NCBI RefSeq assembly: GCF_002976435.1
Contig: NZ_PUGF01000020.1
Coordinates: forward strand, 31,955-95,954
DNA length: 64,000 nt
Origin: Solimicrobium silvestre
Lineage (GTDB): Bacteria > Pseudomonadota > Gammaproteobacteria > Burkholderiales > Burkholderiaceae_D
Reading direction: 5' to 3'
Positions 48,490 through 57,266 of the stretch are shown here, one piece after another; the first letter of the stretch is position 1; every line of letters starts with the position of its first letter. A model generated the notes under the pieces. It did no database searches and was not told the origin of the DNA. It worked only from the letters and a program-made list of their open reading frames with translations. A program made the position numbers and the translations under genes.

Positions 48490-49212
48490 TTAATTAAACT
48501 TGATTTTTGCCACAACTTTAGCCGTTAAAGTGGATTCACCTGCTTCAAAATTAGTTTCCGGCACTGAATTGCTTCTCGCCATCATCGGTGCGGCAGCCGC
48601 AAACATGCGCGGTTCTGGGTGACTTGCTGTGCCATCAAAATCCAGTGTTTCGATAACGGCACTGGCTGCATCACGCCCCATTGCTTTGGCTATCGCTTGC
48701 ACCCGCTCCTGCATATTTTTGTAAGCGGCTTCCAAACGCGCTGCATCCAGGCGCTGCATGGTGGCGTCCGACAAACCAAAACTCAGTCCATTCAAGGCCA
48801 AAGTTTGCTGTGCTGCTGCGACAGTGGCCGGTAATTGTTGGATATTTTTGGTTGTCAACTCCAGATATTGGCCGACTCTCCAGCCAGTAATTGTGCGTGT
48901 TTTAGCGCTTGATAACGTATCCGAATAAACGGGGTAGGTGTAATAACCACGGGTAGCCAGCTTAGCTTCAGGATCGGCTTTTTTCAATATTTCAGTGCCG
49001 TCCTTCATTTTTTTATTCACCCGTCCAGCAGCTGCAGCCTTGTCTTTATCTTGTTCTTCAATAAAAAAAGTGGCATTCGCCTGGTCATTTTCAGCCTTCA
49101 CTTCGCCGGTACCGGACACCACAATCAAACTTCCCTTAGTTTGCTGCGCGAATACTTGGGTGCTGAATAGGTAACATAGGACAACGGTTGCAGTGATGAA
49201 TAGTTTCTTCAT
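48490..49212 (-). CDS. SIMPL-domain (DUF541) periplasmic protein
   Basis: 240 residues from the ATG at 49212 (GGAG site). Signal peptide KKLFITATVVLCYLFSTQVFA; the mature part is one SIMPL domain, with GTGEVKAENDQANATFFIEE at its start, GWRVGQYLELTTKNIQQLP in the middle and a C-terminal TAKVVAKIKF. E. coli YggE, a relative, is linked to oxidative-stress tolerance; the molecular role is unknown. It stands between ilvC and pssA where psd is common in relatives. Confidence 0.85.
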   Translation of the reverse strand: MKKLFITATVVLCYLFSTQVFAQQTKGSLIVVSGTGEVKAENDQANATFFIEEQDKDKAAAAGRVNKKMKDGTEILKKADPEAKLATRGYYTYPVYSDTLSSAKTRTITGWRVGQYLELTTKNIQQLPATVAAAQQTLALNGLSFGLSDATMQRLDAARLEAAYKNMQERVQAIAKAMGRDAASAVIETLDFDGTASHPEPRMFAAAAPMMARSNSVPETNFEAGESTLTAKVVAKIKFN

Positions 49213-49345
49213 GTAAATCTCCAATTAAAAAAGGGGCATGCGTTACCGCAGGGCCCCTTAGAATACAACGTTTTTGCTTTTTAGATAAAGTCAAAATACC
49301 AACTAAGTAAAGCGGCAAATGAAAAATATCTAACAATCTAACAAA

Positions 49346-49390
49346 TTAATTTTTCGATTGATCAACCATTTTATTTTTGGCAATCCAAGG
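49346..49390 (-). pseudogene. Relic of the 3' end of a second ilvC
   Basis: Read on the minus strand this stretch encodes [14 protein letters not shown] then TAA, identical in amino acids to the last 14 residues of the intact ilvC at 49492, which end in TGA. The 45 bases differ at six places, all in third codon positions or the stop codon. Upstream of the Pro codon similarity ends. It therefore derives from a functional but diverged ilvC, not from a recent copy. The intact ilvC stop and its terminator lie between the relic and the gene. Confidence 0.85.
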
Positions 49391-49405
49391 TACTTGAAGC
49401 GTGAA

Positions 49406-49431
49406 AAAAACGGTGCCTGCGCACCGTTTTT
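49406..49431 (-). terminator. ilvC terminator
   Basis: AAAAACGGTGC / GCACCGTTTTT with a CTGC loop and flanking A/T runs, 60 bases after the ilvC stop. Works in both directions. Confidence 0.9.
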
Positions 49432-49491
49432 AGCCTCGAGCTGTTTGCGCCCGCTGGCGCAAACAATGATGATGCCCGGCTATCGTATTAA

Positions 49492-50523
<1,032 letters not shown>

Positions 50524-50554
50524 TTATATTTGAGGGAGTTAATTAACAATCCAA

Positions 50555-51046
50555 TTAAACTTTGAGTATGCGTTCACCGCGTCCGATACCTGAACCACCG
50601 GTACGCACTGTTTCCAGAATTGAGGTGCGCTCGATAGAGTCAATAAAAGCATCTAATTTGCCTTTATTGCCAGTTAATTCAATGGTGTAGGTTTTTTCAG
50701 TGACGTCAATAATCCGTCCACGGAAAATATCCGCGGTACGCTTCATTTCCTCACGTTCCTTACCTACTGCGCGCACCTTAATTAACATCAGTTCGCGCTC
50801 GATGTGCGCGCCCTCGGTTAAATCAACCACTTTAATCACTTCGATTAAGCGGTTCAGGTGTTTGGTGATCTGCTCAATCACATCGTCAGAACCGGTTGTA
50901 ACTATGGTCAAACGCGATAACGTAGCGTCTTCGGTCGGCGCTACGGTCAGCGTTTCAATGTTATAGCCACGCGCCGAGAATAGGCCAACTACGCGCGATA
51001 AAGCGCCGGCTTCGTTTTCTAACAAGACAGAAATAATATGGCGCAT
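50555..51046 (-). CDS. ilvH: Acetolactate synthase small (regulatory) subunit
   Basis: 163 residues from the ATG at 51046, one base after the ilvI stop, with GGAGGA inside the end of ilvI. N-terminal ACT domain (HIISVLLENEAGALSRVVGLFSARGYNIE) binds valine for feedback control; the C-terminal half has TEKTYTIELTGNKGKLDAFI. Confidence 0.95.
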   Translation of the reverse strand: MRHIISVLLENEAGALSRVVGLFSARGYNIETLTVAPTEDATLSRLTIVTTGSDDVIEQITKHLNRLIEVIKVVDLTEGAHIERELMLIKVRAVGKEREEMKRTADIFRGRIIDVTEKTYTIELTGNKGKLDAFIDSIERTSILETVRTGGSGIGRGERILKV

Positions 51047-51047
51047 G

Positions 51048-52769
51048 TTATAAATCCTCCGAACCAAGTAACATTTCAGAGAGCCCTTTGCCGGTTTTCA
51101 CCATAGGCCAGACGTTTTCGGTTTGATCGGTAATGAAGTTCATAAATACCAGCCGGTCTTTCATCGCAAATGCGTCATGTAAAGCACCATCCACGTCCGC
51201 CGGGTTTTCAATTTTCATCCCCACATGTCCGTAGGCTTCCGCCAATTTTGAAAAGTCAGGTAATGATTCCATATACGATTCAGAATAGCGTGAAGAATAA
51301 TCAATCTGCTGCCACTGACGCACCATGCCTAAAAATCGGTTATTCAATAAAATGATTTTTGGTGTCAGATGATATTGCTTGCAGGTTGCCAGTTCCTGAA
51401 TACACATTTGGATCGAACCTTCGCCGGTAATGCAGGCAACGGTTGCATCGGGATTCGCCATTTGCACGCCCATCGCATACGGCAAGCCAACCCCCATAGT
51501 TCCCAATCCGCCTGAATTAATCCAGCGTCGTGGTTTATCGAATCGATAATATTGCGCCGCCCACATTTGATGCTGGCCAACGTCGGAAGTAATGAAGGCA
51601 TCACCCTTGGTGATTTGCCACACTTTTTCGACTACCGATTGCGGTTTAATGACTACGCTGGAATCAACATATTTTAAACAATCGCGTTTGCGCCACTCAT
51701 TAATTTGCTGCCACCAGGCGGAAATGGAGGCTGGATTGGGACGATTCTCAGCGACGCTTAATTGCGACAATAATTCTTGCAGCACATCCTTCACATTCCC
51801 AACAATAGGAATATCCACTTTGACGCGTTTGGAAATAGACGACGGATCAATATCGATATGAATAATTTTGCGCTGTTGCGAAGCAAAATGTTTAGGATTG
51901 CCGATCACCCTATCATCAAAGCGTGCGCCGATGGCAATTAGCACGTCGCAGTTTTGCATCGCCATATTCGCTTCATACGTGCCGTGCATACCGGGCATAC
52001 CAACGAATTTTTCGTCCGATGCCCGATACGCGCCCAAGCCCATTAAGGTATTGGTACAAGGAAAACCTAACTGATCGACTAATTTATTCAGTTCAGCTGA
52101 TGCATTGGCTAATATCACGCCGCCGCCTGTGTAAATCATCGGTCGTTCAGCCTGCATTAATAATTGCAACGCTTTGCGGATTTGTCCTGAATGGCCCTTA
52201 TCTACGGGCTTGTAGGAGCGCATTTCAACTTCTTTCGGATACGAGTAAGCACATTTGTGCGCACTGATATCTTTAGGAATATCAATTAAAACCGGGCCGG
52301 GACGACCAGTCGTCGCAATATAGAAGGCTTTTTTAATCGTCAATGCAAGGTCGCGCACATCTTTCACCAGAAAATTGTGTTTGACGCAAGGACGGGTAAT
52401 TCCAACGGTATCGCATTCCTGAAAAGCGTCTTGACCAATTGCGCTGGAAGGCACCTGACCGGAGATAACTATCATTGGAATCGAATCCATATACGCTGTC
52501 GCCAAGCCGGTAACGGCATTGGTTACGCCAGGGCCGGAAGTCACTAAGGCAACGCCAACTTTATTGGAAGAACGGGAATAGGCATCCGCCGCATGCAAAG
52601 CCGCCTGCTCATGGCGCACTAGCACATGTTGGAATTTGTCTTGTTTGTAAATGGCATCGTAGATATACAATACCGCGCCACCAGGATAGCCGAACACATG
52701 TTCAACGCCCTCTTCGGCCAGACAGCGAACTAAGATTTCCGCGCCTGTTAAATCTGAATTTGTACTCAC
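51048..52769 (-). CDS. ilvI: Acetolactate synthase large (catalytic) subunit
   Basis: 573 residues from GTG at 52769, chosen because AAGGA lies 7 bases before it; a TTG two codons earlier is an alternative. ThDP/FAD enzyme making acetolactate. VFGYPGGAVLYIYDAIY with LVRHEQAALHAADAY at the cofactor-activating Glu, GPGVTNAVTGLATAYMDS, and the ThDP motif ITGEGSIQMCIQELATCKQ...NN are all present. First in ilvI-ilvH-ilvC; a 250-base 5' region with a promoter and short ORFs precedes it. Confidence 0.96.
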   Translation of the reverse strand: MSTNSDLTGAEILVRCLAEEGVEHVFGYPGGAVLYIYDAIYKQDKFQHVLVRHEQAALHAADAYSRSSNKVGVALVTSGPGVTNAVTGLATAYMDSIPMIVISGQVPSSAIGQDAFQECDTVGITRPCVKHNFLVKDVRDLALTIKKAFYIATTGRPGPVLIDIPKDISAHKCAYSYPKEVEMRSYKPVDKGHSGQIRKALQLLMQAERPMIYTGGGVILANASAELNKLVDQLGFPCTNTLMGLGAYRASDEKFVGMPGMHGTYEANMAMQNCDVLIAIGARFDDRVIGNPKHFASQQRKIIHIDIDPSSISKRVKVDIPIVGNVKDVLQELLSQLSVAENRPNPASISAWWQQINEWRKRDCLKYVDSSVVIKPQSVVEKVWQITKGDAFITSDVGQHQMWAAQYYRFDKPRRWINSGGLGTMGVGLPYAMGVQMANPDATVACITGEGSIQMCIQELATCKQYHLTPKIILLNNRFLGMVRQWQQIDYSSRYSESYMESLPDFSKLAEAYGHVGMKIENPADVDGALHDAFAMKDRLVFMNFITDQTENVWPMVKTGKGLSEMLLGSEDL

Positions 52770-53001
52770 TTGCAATTCCTTTCAAGGTCCATAGGAGATT
52801 GATCGGATGTTCTCGCCTTACGAAGTGCCATACCAGACAACGAGTGCTTTGCCAGACGCTATAAACTTGGGTTTATACTTTTTTACCGTAACCGCATTCG
52901 CCCTTCACACAACCGTAGGTGTGTTACAAACCAATACTCAATTACAACTGGATTAGCTAAGCCACCTGATACAGAAAAACTTCTCACGCTTGTGGCATGG
53001 G

Positions 53002-53040
53002 TTAGAACAAACTAGCTTCAAACAAAAGCAAATCGCACAT
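53002..53040 (-). CDS. Possible ilv leader peptide (12 residues)
   Basis: Short ORF MCDLLLFEASLF in the long 5' region of ilvI, downstream of the promoter at 53101-53130; four of 12 residues are Leu. A second overlapping ORF (53018-53062, MVTQDVNNVRFAFV) has four Val. Neither has a clear ribosome site and no textbook terminator was found, so leader-peptide control of ilvIHC is only a possibility. Confidence 0.3.
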   Translation of the reverse strand: MCDLLLFEASLF

Positions 53041-53100
53041 TATTGACGTCTTGCGTCACCATGCGGACTTTAATACCCCGCGATGGCAGGGTGGATAGCT

Positions 53101-53130
53101 ACGTTAATGCGCCGCACCATTTTATGTCAA
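53101..53130 (-). promoter_or_regulatory. Promoter for ilvIHC
   Basis: Consensus -35 TTGACA (53125-53130), 18-base spacer, -10 TAACGT (53101-53106), reading leftward. The predicted transcript start near 53094 leaves a leader of over 300 bases before ilvI, with a first hairpin ACCCTGC/GCGGGGT. Confidence 0.6.
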
Positions 53131-53336
53131 GGTTTTTTATGGTTTTTCTGATGAAAATTTATAAAATGGCGAATTCTTTTAAATTTAATGAATGATTATT
53201 CCGTTTTAATTGCGAATATTACGCATCCCAAAAAGGTTATTCCGTAAAACATGCTTAAACATTGCTGTGAAATAAGTTATTTTGTGTTGAAAACATTGCT
53301 TCTCATTTATACTTCGCACATCTGAGGAGATTGAAC

Positions 53337-53600
53337 ATGCATAAAAATTCCCGCAAAAATTGTCACATTATCGCCCTACTTAAACTTAGCCTACTTATTG
53401 CAAGCGCAAGCTGCTTATTAAATGGTTGCGTAGTCATTGCCGTTGCTGATGCGGTAGTTGGCACAACGGTAAGCGTTGGTGCTGCCGTGGTCGGCACAAC
53501 AGTGAATGTTGGCTCAGCTGTAGTTGGCTCTACCGTTGATGTTGCCCGTGCTGGCGTGCGCGCCGCGACTAGTGCGCCTGATCCCGTTGTGCCCAAATAA
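53337..53600 (+). CDS. Small lipoprotein with VVG-type repeats
   Basis: 87 residues from the ATG at 53337 (GAGGAGA site). Lipobox L-N-G-C after a hydrophobic stretch (LLKLSLLIASASCLLNGC). The mature part is four imperfect ~11-residue repeats of the AVVGTTVxVGx pattern, then a short Pro-rich tail. Similar small repetitive lipoproteins are widespread in Proteobacteria with no known task; the repeats may form an amphipathic membrane-lying or beta structure. Own promoter region; 210 bases before the BCCT gene. Confidence 0.75.
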   Translation: MHKNSRKNCHIIALLKLSLLIASASCLLNGCVVIAVADAVVGTTVSVGAAVVGTTVNVGSAVVGSTVDVARAGVRAATSAPDPVVPK

Positions 53601-53812
53601 TTAAACTACATCATAAAGGGGCAGCAGCTAGTTCAGCGGCCCTACTCACCTCATTACGGCTGCATTCCAGCATCCATCCTGCATTCAAATTCTCATCAAA
53701 GCCACCATGAACTGGTCGGCATTATTATTAAAATAGTTGTTTTTATAATATAAATAGATAATTATTTATGTTACGGTGCGGGCTGAGCAAATAAAACGAC
53801 AAAGGTTAATTC

Positions 53813-55348
53813 ATGACTGAGCCACTCAGCATTCCAACCAAAGATCGCCTTAATTCCACAGTTTTCATCGGTTCCGCCGCCTGCATCATTGCACTTACCA
53901 TCTGGTCTATTATCGATACTCAGCATGTAGCCGCCATCATGAGACTAGTGCTCGGCTGGATTACAGAAGGATTCGGCTGGTATTATTTCTTAGTAGCGAC
54001 TCTCTGCATAGTCTTCGTCATTTTTATTGCCTCATCCAAATTTGGCAACATCAAGTTAGGCCCTGATAACTCCAAACCTGAATACAACCTGTTTACTTGG
54101 GGCGCGATGTTATTCGCAGCTGGAATCGGTATTGACCTCATGTTCTTCTCCGTTGCAGAACCTGTAACACATCTACTGGCACCGCCAGAGGGTGAGGCAA
54201 ACACCATCGCGGCAGCGCGACAGGCCATGTCCTGGACTTTATTTCACTATGGAATTACTGGCTGGTCCATGTATGCGCTGATGGGTATGGCGCTCGGTTA
54301 TTTTAGTTATCGTTACGATTTACCGCTGAGCATTCGCTCGGCGCTCTATCCAATTTTAGGTAAAAGGATTCATGGTGCCTTAGGCCACGGAGTAGATATT
54401 GCAGCAGTACTTGGCACCATCTTCGGTATCGCGACCTCGCTAGGTATCGGCGTAGTTCAACTCAACTACGGTTTGAAATTCATGTTTGACGTTCCAGAGG
54501 GAATCGTCCCGCAAGCCTGGCTCATTTTACTGTCTGTCGTCATGGCGACTATTTCAGTTGTTTTAGGTGTAGATAAAGGCATCCGTCGACTTTCTGAACT
54601 GAACGTGATTTTAGCTATTTTCCTTATTATTTTCGTTCTCATCAGCGGGAAAACGGTATTCCTGCTAAACGGGCTGGTACTCAATATTGGCGATTATTTG
54701 CACAGTTTTACCAGCATGACGCTGAATACCTTCGCCTTTGATCGTCCGGTCGACTGGCTCAATGCATGGACATTATTCTTCTGGGCCTGGTGGGTTGCCT
54801 GGGCACCTTTTGTCGGCCTGTTTTTAGCACGCATATCCAGAGGACGCACGCTGCGCCAGTTTATCGCTGGGACGTTAATCATTCCCTTCGTATTTACGCT
54901 GATCTGGATTTCTGTATTTGGCAACAGCGCCCTGGACATTGTGCTGTCAGGGAATCAGGAGTTTGGCAAAATCGCGATGGAAACACCGGAACGCGCCTTT
55001 TATTCATTACTGGCCGAATACCCTTGGATAGGATTTAGCTCCATATTAGCCACCGTCACCGGATTACTGTTCTATGTTACTTCTGCCGACTCCGGTGCCT
55101 TAGTGCTAGGAAATTTCACGTCTTACCTAAAAACCGCGAATAGCGATGCACCAAAATGGCTGCGTATTTTCTGGTCATTCGCTATCGGTATTCTTACGCT
55201 GTCGATGCTGATGGTGGGTGGCGTGCCAACGCTTCAAAACGCCACCATTATTATGGGGCTGCCACTATCCTTCGTTATGCTTTTTATTATGATTGGCTTA
55301 TATAAAGCACTGAGGATTGAAGCAATTAATGAAGAAAATAAGCAATAA
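53813..55348 (+). CDS. BCCT-family betaine/choline/carnitine-type transporter
   Basis: 511 residues with 12 membrane helices. Family core: GIGIDLMFFSVAEPVTHLL (TM with the Gly-rich unwinding), FHYGITGWSMYALMGMALGY and the Trp-rich WAWWVAWAPFVGLFLARISRGRT. The tail is short (~20 residues after the last helix), so the long osmosensing C-terminal domain of BetP is absent, and substrate uptake for nutrition or simple osmoprotection fits better. AAAGG ribosome site. Confidence 0.9.
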   Translation: MTEPLSIPTKDRLNSTVFIGSAACIIALTIWSIIDTQHVAAIMRLVLGWITEGFGWYYFLVATLCIVFVIFIASSKFGNIKLGPDNSKPEYNLFTWGAMLFAAGIGIDLMFFSVAEPVTHLLAPPEGEANTIAAARQAMSWTLFHYGITGWSMYALMGMALGYFSYRYDLPLSIRSALYPILGKRIHGALGHGVDIAAVLGTIFGIATSLGIGVVQLNYGLKFMFDVPEGIVPQAWLILLSVVMATISVVLGVDKGIRRLSELNVILAIFLIIFVLISGKTVFLLNGLVLNIGDYLHSFTSMTLNTFAFDRPVDWLNAWTLFFWAWWVAWAPFVGLFLARISRGRTLRQFIAGTLIIPFVFTLIWISVFGNSALDIVLSGNQEFGKIAMETPERAFYSLLAEYPWIGFSSILATVTGLLFYVTSADSGALVLGNFTSYLKTANSDAPKWLRIFWSFAIGILTLSMLMVGGVPTLQNATIIMGLPLSFVMLFIMIGLYKALRIEAINEENKQ

Positions 55349-55478
55349 ATTCCAACTAAATCACAACTTAAAACTTATGGCCATTTCCATTCCTTGAAAA
55401 GATAAAAATAAATGGTTGCATATATATAAATAAAGTATGATGCAAGCCCTTATCGCTCATTGTCATTTGGAGATTAAA

Positions 55479-56162
55479 TTGAAAATAAATAAAACTATTC
55501 CTTTGTTCGCTAGCATCGTACTTGCATCCACTTTAGCGGGTTGTGCCACCGAAAGCTCGCAGTCATTACCTATACAAAAAGTAATCAGCGCCAGTCAACC
55601 ATACGTTGGTGTACGTACCTTGATTTCAGTTGGAAAATTCGATAATCGCTCAAGCTATATGCGCGGTATTTTTTCTGATGGCGTTGATCGCTTAGGTAGC
55701 CAGGCCAAAACCATTTTGATCAGCCATATGCAGCAAACCAATCGCTTCAATGTGCTTGATCGTGACAATATGGCTGAAATGAAGCAAGAAGCAGATCTTA
55801 AAAAACAAACGCAAAACATTAAAGGTGCCGATTTTGTTGTGACGGGTGATGTGACTGAATTTGGCCGTAAAGAAGTCGGCGATCAGCAGTTATTCGGCAT
55901 TTTAGGACGGGGGAAAACACAAGTCGCTTACGCAAAAGTAACCCTCAATATCGTCAACATCGCCACATCTGAAGTTGTCTACTCAAGCCAGGGTGCCGGT
56001 GAATACAGCTTGTCTAACCGAGAAGTAATTGGTTTCGGCGGCACCGCCAGCTATGACTCAACTTTAAATGGCAAAGTGCTTGATTTAGCGATGCGTGAGG
56101 CCGTCAATACCTTGGTTGCAGCGTTGGATTCCGGTGCATGGACACCAAACAAACCACAATAA
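55479..56162 (+). CDS. CsgG/HfaB-like lipoprotein
   Basis: 227 residues from a TTG at 55479 with GGAG six bases before it; the upstream ATG at 55437 gives a lead of 14 residues that does not fit a signal peptide. Lipobox L-A-G-C (STLAGCATE). CsgG-like features: VGKFDNRSSYMRG, DGVDRLGSQAKTILISHM, NRFNVLDRDNMAEMKQE, and GADFVVTGDVTEFGRK. CsgG proteins form outer-membrane secretion channels; this homologue lacks curli genes. First of three lipoprotein genes in one operon. Confidence 0.85.
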   Translation: MKINKTIPLFASIVLASTLAGCATESSQSLPIQKVISASQPYVGVRTLISVGKFDNRSSYMRGIFSDGVDRLGSQAKTILISHMQQTNRFNVLDRDNMAEMKQEADLKKQTQNIKGADFVVTGDVTEFGRKEVGDQQLFGILGRGKTQVAYAKVTLNIVNIATSEVVYSSQGAGEYSLSNREVIGFGGTASYDSTLNGKVLDLAMREAVNTLVAALDSGAWTPNKPQ

Positions 56163-56185
56163 ACTAGAAAAACGAAAACAATACA

Positions 56186-56539
56186 ATGACCAAGAAAATT
56201 GTCATTACACTGGCCGCTGCCAGTGTATTACTCTCCGGCTGCCACACTCAACCAAAAACTTTATATCAATGGGAAGGTTATCAGCCGCAGGTATATCAAT
56301 ATTTTAAAGGCGAGAGCCCCGAACAACAGATCGCTATTCTTGAAAAAGGCCTGGAAATCATTAAGGCAAAAGGAAATATGCCACCACCTGGCTATCACGC
56401 GCATTTAGGTTTGCTATATTCCGGCATTGGCAAACAAGATCAAGTGATTCAGGAGTTCCAGACCGAGAAAACATTATTCCCAGAATCATCGGCCTATATG
56501 GATTTTCTGCTGAATAAAATGAAAAAAAGTGAGCAATGA
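56186..56539 (+). CDS. DUF4810 lipoprotein
   Basis: 117 residues with lipobox L-S-G-C (SVLLSGCHTQ). The body fits DUF4810 (KTLYQWEGYQPQVYQYFKG, then a helical GYHAHLGLLYSGIGKQDQ stretch like a single TPR). Lies 23 bases after the CsgG-like gene and 1 base before the next start. Function unknown; the same trio recurs in many Proteobacteria. Confidence 0.82.
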   Translation: MTKKIVITLAAASVLLSGCHTQPKTLYQWEGYQPQVYQYFKGESPEQQIAILEKGLEIIKAKGNMPPPGYHAHLGLLYSGIGKQDQVIQEFQTEKTLFPESSAYMDFLLNKMKKSEQ

Positions 56540-56540
56540 T

Positions 56541-57206
56541 ATGTTGAAAAAAACACTGAAACTTGTCGCCTGTCTTATGTTGATAGCACTGGCAACTGGT
56601 TGTGCCAACCATCAAGTCACTCCTACTGACTACACGGCATTCAAACAAAGCCGCCCGGCTTCGATTCTTATCCTGCCACCGCTAAATGAGTCTCCCGATG
56701 TCGCTGCAACCTACAGCATGCTGTCGCAAATGACTTACCCACTTTCTGAAGCAGGGTACTACGTATTGCCAGTTACCCTTGTCGACGAAACTTTCAAACA
56801 GAACGGGTTAAGTACTCCAGCAGATATTCATGCCGTAGCACCAGCCAAACTCAAGGAAATTTTCGGCGCTGATGCCGCGTTATACGTAACCGTAACCCAA
56901 TATGGTGCAAGTTATACGGTACTCAACAGCGTGGTGATTGTAACGGCCAAGGCTAAATTAGTTGACTTAAAAACCGGTACGACTCTGTGGCAAGGCGCCG
57001 CAACTGCCTCCAACAATGAAGGTGGTAACAACGGCGGAGGTGGTTTGATCGGCGCGTTGGTGGCAGCCGCTGTGAAACAAGTTATTAATAATGTTTCCGA
57101 TGCAGGACACCCGGTTGCAGGAGCCGCCAGCATGCGCCTGTTATCGGCGGGACGCGCTAATGGAATTTTGTATGGGCCACGTTCGGAACGTTACCAAACA
57201 GATTAA
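56541..57206 (+). CDS. DUF799 / GNA1162-family lipoprotein
   Basis: 221 residues from the ATG at 56541, one base after the DUF4810 stop. Lipobox A-T-G-C (IALATGCANHQ). Family features: PASILILPPLNESPDVAATY, YPLSEAGYYVLPVTLVDETF, and a Gly/Asn-rich loop NNEGGNNGGGG before a helix. GNA1162 of Neisseria is the structurally known member; it resembles a component of a periplasmic/outer-membrane assembly. Third member of the trio; terminator follows at 57221. Confidence 0.87.
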   Translation: MLKKTLKLVACLMLIALATGCANHQVTPTDYTAFKQSRPASILILPPLNESPDVAATYSMLSQMTYPLSEAGYYVLPVTLVDETFKQNGLSTPADIHAVAPAKLKEIFGADAALYVTVTQYGASYTVLNSVVIVTAKAKLVDLKTGTTLWQGAATASNNEGGNNGGGGLIGALVAAAVKQVINNVSDAGHPVAGAASMRLLSAGRANGILYGPRSERYQTD

Positions 57207-57220
57207 TCAACGGCGAGCTT

Positions 57221-57266
57221 AACAATAAAAAACCTGTCATTTTTTTAAGGCAGGTTTTTTATTGTT
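57221..57266. terminator. Bidirectional terminator
   Basis: AACAATAAAAAACCTG (57221-57236) and CAGGTTTTTTATTGTT (57251-57266) pair perfectly over 16 bases with a 14-base loop. It ends both the lipoprotein operon and the convergent MFS gene, whose stop codon lies inside the stem. Confidence 0.9.
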
